Part shown: piece after piece, positions 1 to 6,487 of the stretch
Numbering within the stretch: the stretch's first letter is position 1
How the letters are laid out: each line of letters opens with the position of its first letter
Assembly (NCBI GenBank): GCA_026387595.1
Contig: JAPLLL010000099.1
Span: 1-13,241, forward strand
Direction of reading: 5' to 3'
From: Candidatus Omnitrophota bacterium
GTDB lineage: Bacteria; Omnitrophota; Gorgyraeia; JABMQH01
DNA length: 13,241 bases
Made by a program: the position numbers and the translations under genes
The notes under the pieces: generated by a model
Databases searched by the model: none
Seen by the model: the letters and a program-made list of their open reading frames with translations, nothing else
Told to the model about the DNA's origin: nothing

Positions 1-686
1 CTAACCGTTGCCATCTGCGGCCTGTAATTCGGTGTCCTGATAGTGGCCATGATGTTTCCGCCGAACGCGGGCCTGGTCTGCAGGAGCTCTCTTGTCTTTT
101 CGTCCACATCCAGCCCCGTGCAATCCGCGGTAAGGCCCGTGTATATCTTGACGGCAACGCGCGATACAAGGCTGCGGCCCAGCGTGGTCGCCCCGCACAA
201 AAATATTTCCGGTTTATGCTGGTTGATCAGCTCAACCAGGACATTTGTGTACGGCTCATCCAGGTAATTTTCCAGTTCCTTTTCGTCAACTACGTAAACC
301 TCATCCGCCCCGCGCTCAATGATCGCCTGCGCCTGCTGCGTCATGTTGTGGCCCAAAAGCACGCCGCCCACTTTCACGCCCAGTTTGTCCGCGAGTTTGC
401 GCGCCTCGCCCAGCAGTTCCCACGAAATAGTTTGTATCTTTCCTTTTTTCTGCTCGCAGAAGACCCATACATTTTTGTAGATGCTCAGGTCTTTTTTCTC
501 GACAGTTGCTTTTTTCAGCTCGATGGCCTTGAATTTGCACACATCCACGCATGCGCCGCAAAGATTGCACTTGGATTGGTCTATTACCGCTTTTTTATCT
601 ACGATCGTTATCGCGGCGAACGGGCAGGCCTTGACGCATAATTTGCATCCGGTGCATTTATCCAGCAATACCTTTATGCTTTCCAT
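1..686 (-). CDS. etfA: Electron transfer flavoprotein alpha subunit with N-terminal 2x[4Fe-4S] ferredoxin domain (3' end beyond window)
   Basis: The frame opens with ATG at 686 and stays open to the left edge, giving 228 residues with no stop. It begins MESIKVLLDKCTGCKLCVKA. Two CxxCxxCxxxC motifs (C11, C14, C17, C21 and C40, C43, C46, C50) predict a bacterial ferredoxin domain binding two [4Fe-4S] clusters. From about residue 65 the EtfA N-terminal domain follows (VWVFCEQKKGKIQTISWELL, then LLGHNM, IFLCGATTLGRSLVSRVAVK and GLTADCTGLD). The C-terminal FAD-binding domain lies outside the window. EtfA with EtfB carries electrons from acyl-CoA dehydrogenases. Ferredoxin-fused EtfA is known from clostridial and acetogen Etf complexes such as caffeyl-CoA reductase. 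The ATG shares one base with the etfB stop (TAATG), and GGGAGG lies 5 bases upstream, so the start is secure. Substrate and electron partner are not shown by the sequence. Confidence 0.93.
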   Translation of the reverse strand, partial: MESIKVLLDKCTGCKLCVKACPFAAITIVDKKAVIDQSKCNLCGACVDVCKFKAIELKKATVEKKDLSIYKNVWVFCEQKKGKIQTISWELLGEARKLADKLGVKVGGVLLGHNMTQQAQAIIERGADEVYVVDEKELENYLDEPYTNVLVELINQHKPEIFLCGATTLGRSLVSRVAVKIYTGLTADCTGLDVDEKTRELLQTRPAFGGNIMATIRTPNYRPQMATV

Positions 687-1471
687 TATATCCTCCCGTC
701 CGCTTTGAGCATACTAACCAGCTTGTCCACCACTTCCTGCGGCTCGCCTGTGAGTTTGGCGCCGCCCTTCCTGGGCGGGGGATTAAATATCTTGACGACC
801 TTTGTCGGGGAACCTTCGAGTCCTATGTATTTATGATTGCATTCAAGATCCTTTGCGTTCCATGATTTGATCTGGGCGGATTTTGCCCTCATCTTGCCCT
901 TAAGCGAAGGCAGCCTTGGCGCATTTATTTCTTTCACCACTGTCAAAAGGCACGGGAGCGGTATCTCAACTACTTCATAGCCCTCTTCCACAAGCCTTTC
1001 CACGCGGCCAAGTTTGTCTTTTATCTCCTCTATCTTTTTAACATACGTTGCTTGCGGTATATCAAGATGGGTCGCTATACCGGGCCCGACCTGGGCGGTG
1101 TCGCCGTCCGAGGCCTGCTTGCCGCAAAGTATGATATCGAACGGCCCGAATTTCTTTATTGCCCGGGATAAAACGTAGCTCGTGGCCCAGGTATCGCTTC
1201 CCGCAAATGCCCTGTCCGATACAAGGATCGCCTCATCGCAGCCAAGTGATATCGCCTCTCTCAGCGCCGCTTCAGCCTGCGGCGGCCCCATTGTAATAAT
1301 CGTTACCATACCGCCAAAACGCTCCTTAAGCCGCACCCCTTCTTCTATTGCGTAGGTGTCGAACGGATTGATGATGCTTTCAACGCCTTCCCTTATAAGC
1401 GTGTTTGTCTTGGGGTCGATCTTTACGTTCGCGGTATTCGGCACCTGCTTGACGCAGACTATTATGTTCAT
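686..1471 (-). CDS. etfB: Electron transfer flavoprotein beta subunit
   Basis: 261 residues, the usual length for EtfB, starting MNIIVCVKQVPNTANVKIDP. Seen features are NPFDTYAIEEGVRLKE (about 35-50), the nucleotide-binding stretch CGKQASDGDTAQVGP (116-130) and the ETF beta signature region LTVVKEINAPRLPSLKGKMRAK. EtfB pairs with EtfA and binds AMP or a second FAD. The DGDTAQVGP loop occurs in Etfs that work with clostridial-type dehydrogenases, but this alone does not prove bifurcation. The ATG overlaps the acyl-CoA dehydrogenase stop by one base (TAATG), and the stop overlaps the etfA start in the same way, so the three genes are tightly coupled. A GGAGG lies about 13 bases upstream of the ATG, rather far, so translation probably depends on coupling. 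Confidence 0.96.
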   Translation of the reverse strand: MNIIVCVKQVPNTANVKIDPKTNTLIREGVESIINPFDTYAIEEGVRLKERFGGMVTIITMGPPQAEAALREAISLGCDEAILVSDRAFAGSDTWATSYVLSRAIKKFGPFDIILCGKQASDGDTAQVGPGIATHLDIPQATYVKKIEEIKDKLGRVERLVEEGYEVVEIPLPCLLTVVKEINAPRLPSLKGKMRAKSAQIKSWNAKDLECNHKYIGLEGSPTKVVKIFNPPPRKGGAKLTGEPQEVVDKLVSMLKADGRI

Positions 1472-2625
1472 TATTTGCTTGCCGCCTCCTTTATTAAGGT
1501 ACGGGCAATCACGTCGCGCTGTATCTGATTGGTGCCCTCATAGATCTGCGTGATCTTTGCGTCCCGCATGAATTTCTCTATGGGGTAATCCCGCATGTAT
1601 CCGTAGCCGCCGAATATCTGTACCGCGTTCGTTGTGACCTTCATTGCCACGTCGCTTGCGAAAAGTTTTGACATAGCGGATATCCTGGCAATGTCCTTTG
1701 AGCCGGCGTCTATCGCACGGCAGGCCGCATAGATCAACGCGCGGGCAGCCTCTATTTCCGTAGCCATGTCCGCGAGCATGAACTGTATCCCCTGGAAACT
1801 TGAGATCGGCTGGCCGAACTGCCTTCTGGATCTTGCGTAGTTAACCGCCAGGTCAAGCGCGCCCTGGGCAATGCCCAAAGCCTGCGCCGCTACTCCCGGG
1901 CGTGACTTATCAAATGTCTTCATCGCAACTATGAAACCCATGCCCTCTTTGCCCAGCAGGTTCTCTTTCGGGACCCTGCAATCCTCAAACACGAGTTCCC
2001 TTGTCGCGGAGGCTCTGATGCCGAGTTTTTTCTCCTTTTTGCCGAAATTAAACCCCTTGGTCCCTTTTTCCACTATGAAGGCGCTGGCGCCCCTTGCGCC
2101 TTTCGCCTTGTCAGTTATCGCTATGACGCTATAGGTCTCGGCCTCCCCGCCGTTCGTTATCCACTGCTTTGTGCCGTTAAGGATATAGTAGTCCCCGTCC
2201 TTTCTTGCGGTTGTTTTGATGGAACCGGCGTCGCTTCCTGCCTCCGGCTCTGTAATAGCAAAGGCCCCGAGCTTCTTTCCTTTCGCAAGGTCAGGAAGGT
2301 ATTTTTGCTTCTGGCCCTCTGAGCCGAACAATATTATAGGATATGTGCCGAGCGCGGTTGCCGCAAGGCAAAGCGATATGCCGCCGCAGGCGCGCGAAAG
2401 CTCTTCCACGCAAAGCGCAAGTTCCAGGCCTTGGCCGCCTGTACCGCCGTACTTTTCCTCTATATATACGCCGAACAGGTCCGCGTCAGACAGTATCTTG
2501 ACTATCGGCCACGGGAACTCCTCCTTTTCGTCGTATTCAGCCGCAACGGGCTTGATCTTCTCCCTGGCGATCTGCCTTGCCAGGTCCCGTATCATCACCT
2601 GCTGTTCATTTAATAGATAATCCAT
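1471..2625 (-). CDS. Acyl-CoA dehydrogenase (short/medium-chain type)
   Basis: 384 residues, standard family length. It is an FAD enzyme that oxidises an acyl-CoA to the trans-2-enoyl-CoA, or works in reverse as an enoyl-CoA reductase, with electrons exchanged through Etf. Family signature 1 (AITEPEAGSD, 123-132) and signature 2 (QIFGGYGYMRDYPIEKFMRD, near the C-terminus) are intact. The catalytic base is E363 in IYEGTNQIQR, the position used by short- and medium-chain, butyryl- and glutaryl-type enzymes. The start follows AAAGGAGA (2632-2639) by 6 bases, a strong ribosome site. The gene begins 17 bases after the gspD stop and overlaps etfB by one base. Chain-length preference and direction cannot be read from the sequence; butyryl-CoA dehydrogenase is one candidate. 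Confidence 0.95.
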   Translation of the reverse strand: MDYLLNEQQVMIRDLARQIAREKIKPVAAEYDEKEEFPWPIVKILSDADLFGVYIEEKYGGTGGQGLELALCVEELSRACGGISLCLAATALGTYPIILFGSEGQKQKYLPDLAKGKKLGAFAITEPEAGSDAGSIKTTARKDGDYYILNGTKQWITNGGEAETYSVIAITDKAKGARGASAFIVEKGTKGFNFGKKEKKLGIRASATRELVFEDCRVPKENLLGKEGMGFIVAMKTFDKSRPGVAAQALGIAQGALDLAVNYARSRRQFGQPISSFQGIQFMLADMATEIEAARALIYAACRAIDAGSKDIARISAMSKLFASDVAMKVTTNAVQIFGGYGYMRDYPIEKFMRDAKITQIYEGTNQIQRDVIARTLIKEAASK

Positions 2626-2642
2626 TATTTCTCTCCTTTCAG

Positions 2643-4646
2643 CTATTCATAGATAATGCTAATTTTAAACGTTTCTTCTTTCTTTCCAAAGCTTTTTGGA
2701 AACGCGGGGAACGGCGCAGCGGACTGCACGCTTTTTATCGCTGACGCCTTCAGCCCCTGGTCAACCGGTTTTAAAACAACCGGCGCCCCCTTCAGGCTGC
2801 CGTCTTCCAAAACGCAGAAAGATAATTTTACTTCGCCCTGGACAGGTTGGCTGGGATAATTCAGCCCGACCTTTTCGAATATCTTTCCCCTTATATTTTT
2901 GTAATACTCGTCTATGTTCATTACGGGTGTCCTGGCCGGGGTTTCGACCGGCTCTGCAATGACGGTCTTACTTTCGGTCACGAATCCCGCCTCGATATCT
3001 TTTTTTGTCGCTGCTTCCGTTTCCAGAGTGGCCACCTCTTTTATCTCCTTCTGCGTCAGCTGTTTCTCAAGGGTCTGCGTAAGGCCGCCGTATCTTTCCA
3101 CGTCCGCGGCAAAAACCTCTCCGGATATTATACGGGGAGTCAGGAATATTACAAGTTCGTTCTTCTCGGGGTTTGACTCGGAACCTGTAGACCTGTTCCT
3201 GAAAAGCGGCCCGATCACAGGCGCGCTGCCGAGGCCCGGCACCTGGTTAACCGTTTCTTCCTGCCTGTTCTCTATAAGGCCCGCTATGACAATAGTGGTG
3301 CCGTCCTTTATCATGACCGTGGTCTCTGCCTGCGACGTTTTTACGACGGGCACCTTGTCCTTGTCCGCTCCGTATTCATATTCTCCGGAAAGAGAACTCA
3401 CCTCAGGTTTTATCTTCATCGTAACAAAACCATCCCTGTTTATTGTGGGCGTCACGTATAATTTTACCCCGAGATCCAAAAACGTCACCTGATAAGATTT
3501 GACCGGCGCGCCGGCAGAACCGACCGTTGTCTGGCTCGTCGCGTATGGCTGGTTCGTGCCCACAAGTATCTTGGCCTCTTCATTGTTTATCGTAGCTATT
3601 CTCGGGCTTGAAAGAAGATTTGTCTTTCCGTACGTCTGAAGAAATTTTATCATCGCCTCATAATTTGTCTTATCCAGCGAGCCGACATGGAGAGCGCCTC
3701 CGGTAGGCGAAGTAGCCGCAGTGGTGGGGATAATGTTGCCGGTTATTATATTAAAATTCATGCCAAGCTGCGCCCTTATCCCGTTAAATACCACGTCCCA
3801 GTTTATGCCGGCCTTGTACTCGTCGTTAAGCGTTATCTGCAGTATCTTGGCCTCTATCAGGACCTCTTTTGTCTTCTCGTCAAATTCCTTTATAGCGCTG
3901 TCGATAGCAGGCATATTATCTTCCAGGTCCGTGATTATCACCTTATTCGTGCGCTCGTCGATCTGTATGGTCCCTATGCCTTTTGTAAGGAACGGCTCCA
4001 CCTTCGTCTTTATGTTCTCTGCCTTTGCGTAATTCAGCGCGAACACCCTGGTCTTGGTGGGCATGTCCATCTGTTTGACAAGTTCTTCCATGCGTTCCAC
4101 TGTCTGGGGCGAATCCATTACAATGATGGTATTGGAGACATCGTCTATTACGATCTTTCCTATGCGTGATTTCATCTGGGTCAGGGCCTTGCTGACCTCT
4201 GCGGCCTTTACGTACCTCGGTTTTATGATCTTAAGCTTTGTTGTATCCACGAACCTTTCCCCGTACAGCACCTCGTATTCCCTGTCTGTCATGACATTTA
4301 TAATGTTCCCTCTTTTGTCGTACGCGAGATCGTTTGAGACCAGTATTATCTCCATGGCATCCATCATATCGACATCCTTCAGGAATATCGTGACCTTGCC
4401 GCGCACGTTCTTGCCGGCTACGATATTGAGCCCGCTCCTTAAGGCAAGCATCTTAAGGACATCCGTTATATCCATGCCCTTGATATCAAGCGAGATCTTG
4501 CTGCTTGCCGCGGCGCTCTGGATCTGCGCGGCATCCGCCGCGGCCTGGGGCTGCGGCGGCGGGACCATCTCCTGCGAAAACGAGACATTGAAGAAAAAAG
4601 ACGAAATAATAACAGCTATGAAAATAGTCCGTATGATCTTTTTCAT
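2643..4646 (-). CDS. gspD: Type II secretion secretin GspD with C-terminal TonB/TolA-like domain
   Basis: From the ATG at 4646 this is 667 residues with a clear signal peptide (MKKIIRTIFIAVIISSFFFN, likely cut after SFS before QE). An in-frame ATG at 4667 would add seven residues ahead of it; neither start has a good ribosome site. Order of parts: signal peptide 1-25; N0/STN-like domain about 50-120; NolW-type repeats about 135-195 and 197-260; secretin core about 262-508 with LLSSPRIATINNEEAKILVG, VTFLDLGVKLYVTPTI and the closing VPGLGSAPVIGPLFRNRS; linker; then about 577-667 resembling the TonB/TolA C-terminal fold (YYKNIRGKIFEKVGLNYP, GEVKLSFCVLEDGSLKG, AAPFPAFP, ETFKISIIYE). GspD forms the outer-membrane pore of the secretion machine. 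Two NolW repeats is fewer than classical GspD. It lies 33 bases after gspC and 17 before the acyl-CoA dehydrogenase gene. Confidence 0.95.
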   Translation of the reverse strand: MKKIIRTIFIAVIISSFFFNVSFSQEMVPPPQPQAAADAAQIQSAAASSKISLDIKGMDITDVLKMLALRSGLNIVAGKNVRGKVTIFLKDVDMMDAMEIILVSNDLAYDKRGNIINVMTDREYEVLYGERFVDTTKLKIIKPRYVKAAEVSKALTQMKSRIGKIVIDDVSNTIIVMDSPQTVERMEELVKQMDMPTKTRVFALNYAKAENIKTKVEPFLTKGIGTIQIDERTNKVIITDLEDNMPAIDSAIKEFDEKTKEVLIEAKILQITLNDEYKAGINWDVVFNGIRAQLGMNFNIITGNIIPTTAATSPTGGALHVGSLDKTNYEAMIKFLQTYGKTNLLSSPRIATINNEEAKILVGTNQPYATSQTTVGSAGAPVKSYQVTFLDLGVKLYVTPTINRDGFVTMKIKPEVSSLSGEYEYGADKDKVPVVKTSQAETTVMIKDGTTIVIAGLIENRQEETVNQVPGLGSAPVIGPLFRNRSTGSESNPEKNELVIFLTPRIISGEVFAADVERYGGLTQTLEKQLTQKEIKEVATLETEAATKKDIEAGFVTESKTVIAEPVETPARTPVMNIDEYYKNIRGKIFEKVGLNYPSQPVQGEVKLSFCVLEDGSLKGAPVVLKPVDQGLKASAIKSVQSAAPFPAFPKSFGKKEETFKISIIYE

Positions 4647-4679
4647 TGTAATGAGTCTTTCATGCATGGCGAGGGACTG

Positions 4680-5279
4680 CTACAGCACCAGTTCGAACTG
4701 TTGGCCGTTATAAAACAATACGACCTTGTTTTCCAGTATGTCCTTTACTTCTATCGAATCAAAGGTTTCGCCCTTGCTTAGAAAATACGTCTTCTGTGCC
4801 TTTTTATCCTCTATAATGGCCTGCGGTTTTTCGCCCCACACAACACCGAGAAGGCTCAGCTGGGATTTTATCTCTTCCGTCTTTTTCGCCTGTTCTGCCT
4901 CGGCACTCGCCTGAGGGGCGGTCTCTTCTTTGACTATGGGCTGGAATATATTCTTGGAGGCGGCCCCTTCGGAGAAATAACTAAAAGGCGGACGGGATGA
5001 GCCCTCTTTCTCCTTCACGGCTGCGGCAGGCGGGGCAATAGCGACCTTTTTTTCCAGCTCCGGAACGGGGTTTTCCGGCTTTTTTAAAAGAAACGGCACT
5101 AAATATATCAAAAGACCTAAAAGTATCGCGACTAACAGGATATTCAGCATTTCTATCCTGAAAAAAATAGGCCTGGCCGGCGCGGCCTTTGCAACCGAGA
5201 CCTGCACCTGGGGCATGCTTATCCGGTCTGTTTTATACGTATCCTCTTTTTGCGGCTGGGCGTGCTGCGGCCTTGGCAA
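4680..5279 (-). CDS. gspC: GspC/PilP-like inner-membrane protein, start uncertain (5' end probably lost)
   Basis: Counting from a TTG at 5279 this is 199 residues: a Pro/Gln-rich cytoplasmic N-terminus, one membrane segment about 44-65 (LNILLVAILLGLLIYLVPFL), a Pro/Ala/Glu-rich linker, and a C-terminal GspC homology-region/PilP-like domain about 139-199 (LSLLGVVWGEKPQAIIEDKK, then SIEVKDILENKVVLFYNGQQ). GspC couples the inner-membrane platform to the secretin. No start is convincing. The TTG at 5279 has AAAGG only two bases away, and the ATG at 5216 has a weak site. The same frame stays open upstream to a TAA at 5367-5369 and reads FSPEEKLLKLIRSKA just before the TTG, which looks like real protein overlapping the 3' end of the ATPase gene. 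I infer that the true start was removed or frameshifted. Assigned by domain layout and its place before gspD. Confidence 0.72.
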   Translation of the reverse strand: MPRPQHAQPQKEDTYKTDRISMPQVQVSVAKAAPARPIFFRIEMLNILLVAILLGLLIYLVPFLLKKPENPVPELEKKVAIAPPAAAVKEKEGSSRPPFSYFSEGAASKNIFQPIVKEETAPQASAEAEQAKKTEEIKSQLSLLGVVWGEKPQAIIEDKKAQKTYFLSKGETFDSIEVKDILENKVVLFYNGQQFELVL

Positions 5280-6039
5280 TGCCTTTGACCGTATGAGTTT
5301 TAAAAGTTTTTCTTCCGGGGAGAAATATCTTTCTGGGATAACCCAGCGATGTCTGATATAAAAGCCTTACGGAACCGTCTGTAAAGAGCCCGTTCGTGTT
5401 TTCAAGGCCCGCCTGCTTGAGCCTGAAGTTTATCATCTCCCTGGTCTCGTTCTCATCAAGCGGGTTTATGATGTATTTAAGGATGATCCTGTCGTAAAAA
5501 TTTTTTATGCGCTTTATCCTCGGCAGGACTTCCATCTGGGAAAGTATGACAAGTTGCAGCAGTTTATATTCGTTCGTTTCGTAATTTAAAAGCGTGCGCA
5601 ATATCTCCAGGAACGTGGGCGTAAGCTTCTGGCCCTCGTCTATTATAAGGACTATGGTCTTATTTTCGTCCACGCCTTTCTGAAAGAGGTATCTCTCTAT
5701 GGCCTCTTTATAATCAAGCGTGGACCGAAAAGGCGGGATCACGTTGAACATCCTGGCAAGGCTGTATAAAAACTGGAATTCGGATTTGTAGCTGGGGTCC
5801 AGCATCATGTGGAAAAGGTAGTTTTCATCCTGGCCGAAAAGCTGTATCAATATCCGGCTCAGGGTGGTCTTGCCGGTACCCACATCGCCGAGTATTACGC
5901 TTAAGCCGCGCCTCAGGCGGATGGCTATCTCAAGCCTGTGCAAAGCGGTATTATGCGCGGAAGAGCGGTAGAAAAAGTCCGGGTCCGGGCTTGTTGAAAA
6001 CGGTTCTTTTTTCAGGTTCAATGCTTCGTAGTAACTCAT
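5233..6039 (-). CDS. ExeA-type AAA ATPase, C-terminus apparently truncated or frameshifted
   Basis: 268 residues beginning MSYYEALNLKKEPFSTSPDP, typical of ExeA/GspA-like ATPases found beside secretin genes and thought to help place the secretin or remodel peptidoglycan. Walker A is GDVGTGKT (51-58), Walker B is VLIIDE (130-135), and LSQME (167-171) fits the sensor strand. The core is intact up to SLGYPRKI (231-238). In relatives this is followed by about 35 residues with an N-x-L-C-like helix; here residues 239-268 are a basic, family-unlike tail (FLPGRKTFKTHTVKG...). The tail is the gspC upstream coding sequence read in another frame. There is no PG-binding domain after the ATPase core. The ATG overlaps the merR stop by 4 bases (ATGA). 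The core assignment is firm; the tail is probably not original. Confidence 0.85.
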   Translation of the reverse strand: MSYYEALNLKKEPFSTSPDPDFFYRSSAHNTALHRLEIAIRLRRGLSVILGDVGTGKTTLSRILIQLFGQDENYLFHMMLDPSYKSEFQFLYSLARMFNVIPPFRSTLDYKEAIERYLFQKGVDENKTIVLIIDEGQKLTPTFLEILRTLLNYETNEYKLLQLVILSQMEVLPRIKRIKNFYDRIILKYIINPLDENETREMINFRLKQAGLENTNGLFTDGSVRLLYQTSLGYPRKIFLPGRKTFKTHTVKGIAKAAARPAAKRGYV

Positions 6040-6266
6040 CGCTTAGCGGCCAGGGTTTCTTTTATTTTATTAAGCGATATGCTGCCCTTTCGCATTTCCC
6101 TTATCTGGGACAGCCTTTTCACTGTAGAATCGTCAAAGTACCTGTAATTAGTGCCAGGGCTTCTCTCTACCTCTTTTATAAGGCCCACTTTAAGGTAATA
6201 TTTAACCGTGTCTATCGACAGGCCTGATAATTGAGCCAGATCCTTAAGCAAATATACTTTTTCCAC
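6036..6266 (-). CDS. Small MerR-family DNA-binding protein (HTH only)
   Basis: From the GTG at 6266 this gives 76 residues (VEKVYLLKDLAQLSGLSIDT...). An earlier in-frame GTG at 6293 would add nine residues (MLGTSRRCW) that do not fit the family. GTG 6266 is preferred because AGGAG at 6274-6278 sits 7 bases upstream. The winged-helix MerR motif is clear: LAQLSGLSIDTVKYYLKVGL, then NYRYFDDSTVKRLSQIREMR and SLNKIKETL. No effector or metal-binding domain follows, so it may act as a minimal DNA-binding protein or respond through a partner. It leads the merR-ATPase-gspC-gspD group. A dyad with MerR-type promoter geometry lies just upstream, so autoregulation is likely. The stop overlaps the ATPase ATG by 4 bases. 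Confidence 0.85.
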   Translation of the reverse strand: MEKVYLLKDLAQLSGLSIDTVKYYLKVGLIKEVERSPGTNYRYFDDSTVKRLSQIREMRKGSISLNKIKETLAAKR

Positions 6267-6273
6267 CCAGCAT

Positions 6274-6278
6274 CTCCT
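6274..6278 (-). promoter_or_regulatory. Ribosome binding site of the merR-like gene
   Basis: AGGAG lies 7 bases before the GTG at 6266. It lies inside the alternative longer reading from 6293 and so favours the shorter start. Confidence 0.65.
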
Positions 6279-6311
6279 ACTTGTGCCCAACACCTATTAA
6301 AAATGGCTGGG

Positions 6312-6340
6312 CTCCCTACCTGTGGAGTATACTCCCTACC
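6312..6340. repeat. Two direct repeats CTCCCTACC, 20 bp apart, around a 12-bp palindrome
   Basis: CTCCCTACC occurs at 6312-6320 and 6332-6340 on the + strand, a period of 20 bases or about two helical turns. The perfect palindrome GGAGTATACTCC (6324-6335) overlaps the second copy and the -10 TATACT. The second copy is also one arm of the putative MerR dyad. The arrangement would allow more than one regulator molecule to bind on the same DNA face. Likely operator DNA for the adjacent merR-like gene. Confidence 0.5.
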
Positions 6341-6356
6341 AAGAGAGTGAAGTTAA
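6326..6356 (-). promoter_or_regulatory. MerR-type promoter: 19-bp spacer with internal dyad
   Basis: On the minus strand TTAACT (6351-6356) and TATACT (6326-6331) are separated by exactly 19 bases. The spacer is largely filled by the imperfect dyad 6331-6348 (ACTCCCT-ACCA-AGAGAGT on the + strand, 6 of 7 arm positions paired). A long spacer with an operator dyad between -35 and -10 is the hallmark of MerR-regulated promoters. It lies 60 bases upstream of the merR-like start. The -35 is weak (4 of 6 to consensus), as expected for an activated promoter. Assigned from geometry only. Confidence 0.5.
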
Positions 6357-6361
6357 TTCCA

Positions 6362-6390
6362 AGTATATACCATAAAGCCAGATTTGTCAA
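6362..6390 (-). promoter_or_regulatory. Near-consensus sigma70-type promoter
   Basis: TTGACA (6385-6390), a 17-base spacer, then TATACT (6362-6367) on the minus strand: -35 perfect, -10 five of six. Transcription would begin near 6355 and run through the operator repeats into the merR-like gene, the ATPase gene, gspC and gspD. A bound MerR-like protein downstream could block it. It separates gspE-M from merR-gspD as a possible second transcription unit. Confidence 0.65.
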
Positions 6391-6486
6391 GTCGTTGGGC
6401 TATTTTTGCTCAAAACTAGATCTTTGGGGGTTGATCCTGAGGCAATATTGAATAGGTTAAGATGCCGAATGGATCAAGTCGTTGGG
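6387..6486. repeat. 13-bp direct repeat TCAAGTCGTTGGG flanking the intergenic region
   Basis: Identical copies at 6387-6399 and 6474-6486. On the minus strand each reads CCCAACGACTTGA and runs into the first bases of a -35-like hexamer: TTGACA in the downstream copy, TTGATC in the upstream one. The upstream copy begins right after the gspM stop. TTGATC is followed 17 bases later by a poor -10 (TATTCA, 6449-6454). This may be a duplicated promoter or activator box. I see no clear rho-independent terminator in 6391-6487. Confidence 0.5.
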
Positions 6487-6487
6487 G

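Noticed and set aside
2762..2785. Hairpin-like AACCGG...TTTTAAAA...CCGG sequence
   Set aside because: It lies inside the conserved C-terminal domain of gspD and is not followed by a T-run in the transcribed direction.
2914..4713. Several long + strand open frames opposite gspD
   Set aside because: Antisense shadows of a well-supported secretin gene; Ser/Thr/Val-rich translations without motifs.
6391..6487. Possible rho-independent terminator after gspM
   Set aside because: No stem with a following T-run on the minus strand; only short GATC and A/T-rich matches.
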